64,000 bases of DNA. Source: an uncultured Pelosinus sp. Lineage in GTDB: Bacteria; Bacillota; Negativicutes; UMGS1260. The position numbers were made by a program, and so were the translations under genes. Numbering within the stretch: the first letter of the stretch is position 1; each line of letters starts with the position of its first letter. Positions 60,203-64,000 of this stretch are shown here, piece by piece. The notes beneath the pieces are model-generated. The model saw only the letters and a program-made list of their open reading frames with translations, ran no database searches and was not told the DNA's origin. The stretch covers positions 124,001 to 188,000 of the forward strand of contig URQW01000001.1 in NCBI GenBank assembly GCA_900550105.1. Direction: 5' to 3'.

Positions 60203-61306
60203 TCAAGACAGCTTTCCCATGTTGCGCGCTTGAAAGATTTCTTCCGGCGATAATACCTTGACAATCGACCTGATCAGATCCTTAGTGAGGTCAACAACTT
60301 TTTCCGGGCCGGTCCACGGACGACCGGCCTTATCAGCGATAACCTTCACCCGTGGTCGCGCCTGTAATTTCGGGAAAACTTCCACAACCACGCCGATTTC
60401 GCCGGTATCCAGGAGAACAGTAGCTCCCATCGGATAGAGCGCCACGCTTTCCAAGAAAAAACTAACCAACTGGGCATCAAGCCTGGAACCGCGGGAAGCT
60501 TGCATGATTTCATAGGCTTCATGCTGCGGAAACGCTTTGCGGTAAGGCCTGTCGGAAGTAATGGCGTCGTAAAGATCGGCAACTGCAGCAATTCTTGCGT
60601 ACAGATGAATGCTTTCTCCTGACAGTCCTCGTGGATACCCCGAGCCATCGGCGCTTTCATGGTGCTGATAGGCCACATGGGCTGACACCAGCGGAATCGG
60701 ACCTACCTTGCGAAGAATATTGAACCCGTCTTCCGTATGCCCCTTCACTATTTTCTGTTCATCAGACGAAAGCGGGCCGTCTTTGTCCCGAATATCGGCC
60801 GGAACCAGCATCATCCCCAGATCATGCAAAATCGCCCCCATAGCCAGTTCATACAGTTCCTGCTGGCCAAGTTGCATCTTTACCCCCATCATTACCGAGA
60901 GCAGACAAACATTGATAGCATGGCCAAAAGTGTAATCGCCGTGAATCCGGATATCAGTAAGATGTACCAGAGCATAGCGATTTTCCAGGACATCTTCAAT
61001 GACCTTACGCATCACCTGGTGTATCCCCATCAAATTGAGAGTTTGCTTTTTTTCAAAATGTTCAAAGGCTCGGTGAGTCAATTTGATGGTCTCTATCCGA
61101 GTCGCCTCGTTAATGATCTCTTGCGGCTCAATCTCCAAGAATGGATGATTGACGAAAACCGAATCGATACCCATGGTCTCCAACCTGGAAATCATCGGTT
61201 CGTCCAGTATAATATTCTGCGCCAGCAAGAGCTTTCCGTTCGCGCTGAAAATATTTCGGGCAGTCACCATCCCGGGTTGAAGCTGATCCACTGTCAAACG
61301 AAGCAT
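60203..61306 (-). CDS. HD-GYP domain c-di-GMP phosphodiesterase
   Basis: A 367-residue protein: N-terminal DUF3391-like segment (1-75), then an HD-GYP domain (about 120-300) with the metal and signature residues GHAINV, ILHDLGM, HTEDGFNIL, HHESADGSGYPRGLSG. The C-terminal part (300-367) is beta-rich. GYP-type members break down c-di-GMP. A start ten codons earlier (61336) is less likely because GGGGGA lies five bases before the ATG at 61306. It follows a CheY-like and a hybrid-kinase gene on the same strand and may be their output. Confidence 0.92.
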   Translation of the reverse strand: MLRLTVDQLQPGMVTARNIFSANGKLLLAQNIILDEPMISRLETMGIDSVFVNHPFLEIEPQEIINEATRIETIKLTHRAFEHFEKKQTLNLMGIHQVMRKVIEDVLENRYALVHLTDIRIHGDYTFGHAINVCLLSVMMGVKMQLGQQELYELAMGAILHDLGMMLVPADIRDKDGPLSSDEQKIVKGHTEDGFNILRKVGPIPLVSAHVAYQHHESADGSGYPRGLSGESIHLYARIAAVADLYDAITSDRPYRKAFPQHEAYEIMQASRGSRLDAQLVSFFLESVALYPMGATVLLDTGEIGVVVEVFPKLQARPRVKVIADKAGRPWTGPEKVVDLTKDLIRSIVKVLSPEEIFQARNMGKLS

Positions 61307-61390
61307 AATTATCCCCCTGAAATACCAATTAAACAAACTCAGAACGGCTGTCGCTGCTTATAACAAAATTGACACAGCATAACAGTCTAC

Positions 61391-61795
61391 TCAAGTGGGC
61401 TGACCAATCAGCCCCAGTTTTTCCATAACTTTTACCAGTTTTTCGACATCGATAGGCTTCGACGCATAAGCCTCACAGCCAATGTCGAAAGCCTGCTGAA
61501 CATAGGATGTCTCTCCCAGAGCCGTTGTCATAATCACCTTGGCTCTATTTTCCGGAGCAATGCCATTTTCATTTTCCAGGTCTCTGATGGTTTTCAGTAC
61601 CTTTACCCCGTCTACCTTAGGCATCATGATGTCCAGACAGATTAAATCATAACACTTGTTTTCTTTCAGCGCCATCAGGAATGCGTCGACAGCCTCCAGC
61701 CCGTCTACGGTCAAATCACACTCCCCATATTGAGACATAAATTTAAAAAGAAACTTTCTGCTGATCATGTCATCTTCAGCTATCAATATTCTCAT
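61391..61795 (-). CDS. Single-domain response regulator (CheY-like)
   Basis: A 134-residue receiver domain with the acid pocket Glu7-Asp8-Asp9, phosphoacceptor Asp55 (LICLDIMMP), a threonine in VIMTTALG near 91 and the conserved lysine in ASKPID near 113. It has no output domain. It starts 15 bp after the hybrid kinase and lies 84 bp before the HD-GYP gene, so phosphotransfer from the kinase's Hpt domain is plausible. AAGGAGG supports the start. Confidence 0.94.
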   Translation of the reverse strand: MRILIAEDDMISRKFLFKFMSQYGECDLTVDGLEAVDAFLMALKENKCYDLICLDIMMPKVDGVKVLKTIRDLENENGIAPENRAKVIMTTALGETSYVQQAFDIGCEAYASKPIDVEKLVKVMEKLGLIGQPT

Positions 61796-61810
61796 TTTCC
61801 CCGCCTCCTT

Positions 61811-64000
61811 CTATGAAATAAACCCGTTTTTCTTAAAGGCTTCACTCATCCTCCTGATGTGGCAAATATGTTCCAGAGCTTCTTCCTGATTTCCCCGTCT
61901 CGCGGCCAGCTCCGCTTTAAAAGCGACACTTTTCATTTCATCGGAACCAATTTTGTTTGCCAAGCCCTTAATCTTATGGGCAATTCCTTCAATCAGTTCC
62001 ATGTCGGAGGGGACTTCGTCGGCAATGCTGGCTGCTAAAGACTCAATATCGACCAGAACAGGAAGGTCTGCTGAGAGAGAGTTTGTGGTGCTAGGGGCGA
62101 TGACGATATCACCACTTTCATTAAGTTGAACGCTGCCGCTAGTGGCCAGCCGGTAACTTTGTTTACGCGGTGAAAACGATTCTAGCATTTCTGACAGATC
62201 CTCCATTTGCACCGGTTTCGCCATATATTCGTCCATTCCTGCCGCCAGAAACCTTTCCCTGTCTCCGACAAGCGCATGGGCGGTAAGAGCCAGGATGGGT
62301 ATATGCGCTTTTGTATCAGCCTCGGCTTCCCTTATCTTTTTCGTCGCCTCTATTCCATCCATTTCAGGCATTTGAATATCCATCAGAATGGCATCGTATT
62401 TTTTCTTTCGCCAAAGTTCTAGCGCCACCACGCCATTTTCAGCTAAATCAACAGCGTGGCCTGCCGTTATTAACTGTCTTTGAATCACAATCCTGTTAAG
62501 GGGATCATCCTCGACCAACAACAAATTCATTGGCGATTTGGCTGTGGCCGCATTCTTTTTTTTCTGTTGGCTATCCTGTAACTCCCTGCCAATCTGAAAC
62601 GGAATTGTGAAGTAAAAAGTACTTCCCAGATCTTTCTCACTCTCTACCCACATCTTCCCGCCCATCATTTCAACGAGTTGCTTGGAAATAACCAGGCCCA
62701 ATCCGGTTCCGCCGTAGCGTCTGGTAGTAGATCCATCCACCTGGCTGAAAGTCTTAAACAACTTGTCCATCTCATGCGGCGCAATCCCAATACCCGTATC
62801 CCTGACGACAAAAACGATTTCGACTGATCCCTTTCCCGCCTCGCTGGCTTTAATGGCCAAAGCTACTCCGCCATGTTCAGTGAATTTTATCGCATTGTCG
62901 ATCAAATTGTTTAGTACTTGGCGCAGCCTGTTAGAATCGCCGCTCAAGATCTCTGGAATAGCGGTCGAAAAAGTGTAGTCCAGGTCAAGCCCCTTTCTCT
63001 TAGCTCGATGCGAGTGGGCTTTGATCACCTCATCCAACAGCGTTCTCAGCTTGAAATTATGGCTCTGCAACAAAAGTTTTCCTGCCTCCATTTTGGAGAA
63101 ATCAAGAATATCGTTAATAATGCCTAATAAGGATCGAGCGCAAGACTTGGCTGTCGCCAGATTCTCCTTCTGCTCGGTATTTAGCCCCGTCAAGAGTGTT
63201 AAATCAATCATACCCATGATTCCATTGATGGGAGTCCTGATTTCATGGCTCATATTGGCGAGAAACTCGCTTTTGGCCTTATTGACCGCCTCGGCTTTAT
63301 CCCTGGCTCCCTTGAGCTGTTCTTCAGCGATTTTCCTGTCGGTAATGTCAATCCCCATACCGATATACCCTTCGGCAATACCGGTCATATTGGAGTACAA
63401 CTTATGAACACAATACAGCCAGCGATATTGCCCGCTCAAGTCCAATACTCGAATCTCGCCTTCAAACAAGCCTTTCTCATTAATTCTGCTGTAATTTGGA
63501 TCAAAGCATTTTCTTCGATCTTCAGGATGAACCCGCTCTAGCCAACCATGCCCTGCCGCTTGACTAATAGTCTGACCGGTCAAAGTCTGCCATGTTTCGT
63601 TGATGGATTCCATTTCACCTGTTATATTGATTCTCCAGATAATTGTTGGGAAGCTTTCGAAAATACGCAGGTAATAATCCCTGGTTTTGATGATGGAACT
63701 TTCCTTCTGTTTTTGGTCGGTAATATCAACAAGAGCAACCATTACCATGGGTTTCCCATCAACAACGATCGGAGATGCACTAGCTCGAAACCAGAACAGC
63801 ACCTCTCTACCATTATGCACAATTGTTTTGCTGCACTCAATGCCGGATACTGCCAAACCTTCAAAAGCCAGCGACACAGCCCGCTGAAATTCGCAGTACT
63901 GGCATGAGTCGCTATAGCCGCAACCTTTTTCCTTCTCCAGACTATTTCTGCAGCAAAAGGCGTCGCCGAAAGTACGTCCGATAACCTCGCCAAGATTCCT
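61811..64000 (-). CDS. Hybrid sensor histidine kinase (5'-truncated by window edge)
   Basis: The reading frame stays open to the end of the window, so the start is outside; a GTG at 63877 is only an internal codon. Visible domains in order: a PAS region with a cysteine-rich insert, a second PAS-PAC (about 63230-63700), HisKA with SHEIRTPING, HATPase with DTGIGI and GGTGLGL, a receiver domain with the phosphoacceptor in ILMDIQMPEMDG, and a C-terminal Hpt with AHKIKGLANKIG. The PAS insert (63896-63955) reads CC-x8-GCG-x5-C-x2-C and could bind a metal or cluster. It is a phosphorelay kinase whose partners are likely the CheY-like and HD-GYP genes. Confidence 0.9.
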   Translation of the reverse strand, partial: RNLGEVIGRTFGDAFCCRNSLEKEKGCGYSDSCQYCEFQRAVSLAFEGLAVSGIECSKTIVHNGREVLFWFRASASPIVVDGKPMVMVALVDITDQKQKESSIIKTRDYYLRIFESFPTIIWRINITGEMESINETWQTLTGQTISQAAGHGWLERVHPEDRRKCFDPNYSRINEKGLFEGEIRVLDLSGQYRWLYCVHKLYSNMTGIAEGYIGMGIDITDRKIAEEQLKGARDKAEAVNKAKSEFLANMSHEIRTPINGIMGMIDLTLLTGLNTEQKENLATAKSCARSLLGIINDILDFSKMEAGKLLLQSHNFKLRTLLDEVIKAHSHRAKRKGLDLDYTFSTAIPEILSGDSNRLRQVLNNLIDNAIKFTEHGGVALAIKASEAGKGSVEIVFVVRDTGIGIAPHEMDKLFKTFSQVDGSTTRRYGGTGLGLVISKQLVEMMGGKMWVESEKDLGSTFYFTIPFQIGRELQDSQQKKKNAATAKSPMNLLLVEDDPLNRIVIQRQLITAGHAVDLAENGVVALELWRKKKYDAILMDIQMPEMDGIEATKKIREAEADTKAHIPILALTAHALVGDRERFLAAGMDEYMAKPVQMEDLSEMLESFSPRKQSYRLATSGSVQLNESGDIVIAPSTTNSLSADLPVLVDIESLAASIADEVPSDMELIEGIAHKIKGLANKIGSDEMKSVAFKAELAARRGNQEEALEHICHIRRMSEAFKKNGFIS

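Noticed and set aside
1..64000. CRISPR array, tRNA/rRNA genes, insertion sequences or phage genes
   Set aside because: No regularly spaced repeats of suitable length, no cloverleaf sequence, no transposase, integrase or phage structural genes were seen.

Overview
The window looks like chromosome from an anaerobic, motile, Firmicutes-type bacterium. Shine-Dalgarno sequences are strong, intergenic DNA is AT-rich, and intrinsic terminators are common. It carries an anaerobic GlpABC dehydrogenase, four chemoreceptors and a c-di-GMP-I riboswitch. The protein repertoire feels like Negativicutes (Sporomusaceae type), but that placement is an inference from gene content and was not computed. No tRNA, rRNA, CRISPR array, insertion sequence or prophage was seen. 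The window begins and ends inside genes.

Layout. 1-3 kb: start of a membrane protein, an alpha/beta hydrolase, and a fosmidomycin-resistance-type MFS pump next to a MarR regulator preceded by a 36-bp tandem operator array. 3-8.2 kb: a carbohydrate/glycerol-phosphate-type ABC importer ending in a TIM-barrel isomerase gene. 8.4-11.6 kb: a soluble chemoreceptor and a membrane diguanylate cyclase. 11.6-19.2 kb: PadR/flavoprotein pair, metallo-beta-lactamase-fold protein, GNAT, an Lsa-type ABC-F gene behind a leader-peptide attenuator, an AlaX-like editing protein, a nitrilase-family amidohydrolase and an old-yellow-enzyme reductase. 19.5-23.6 kb: glpABC with overlapping genes and a terminator in its leader. 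23.8-26 kb: three secreted proteins on the plus strand. 26-30.6 kb: a radical SAM protein and a PAS/GAF/GGDEF/EAL protein. 30.8-33.5 kb: 2-enoate-reductase-type enzyme plus TetR. 33.7-42.2 kb: CorA with a secreted protein, a YddA-type ABC exporter, a chemoreceptor and a nitrate/sulfonate/taurine-type ABC importer. 42.4-47.3 kb: a beta-hydroxyacid dehydrogenase, a sigma-54 activator, and a BKACE-DASS operon with a clear -24/-12 promoter and three activator sites. 47.4-55.5 kb: diguanylate cyclase with a coupled micro-ORF, chemoreceptor, LysR plus MetE-like methyltransferase, and a dCache chemoreceptor under a c-di-GMP riboswitch. 55.5-64 kb: DUF3089 hydrolase, pirin/MarR with MhqR-like boxes, AraC-GyrI regulator, orphan molybdate-type binding protein, and an HD-GYP / CheY / hybrid-kinase operon.

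Common themes. c-di-GMP signalling is dense: three GGDEF proteins, one EAL domain, one HD-GYP protein and one riboswitch. RNA- and DNA-level control is unusually readable. The best cases are the ABC-F attenuator with its MIILSC leader peptide, the c-di-GMP riboswitch on a chemoreceptor, the glpA leader terminator, the sigma-54 promoter with 18-bp activator sites, and the MarR operators at two loci. No clearly unprecedented multi-gene system was found. The strongest candidates for something undescribed are the ABC-F leader, the BKACE/DASS catabolic module and the small secreted-protein family at 24.5-26 kb.
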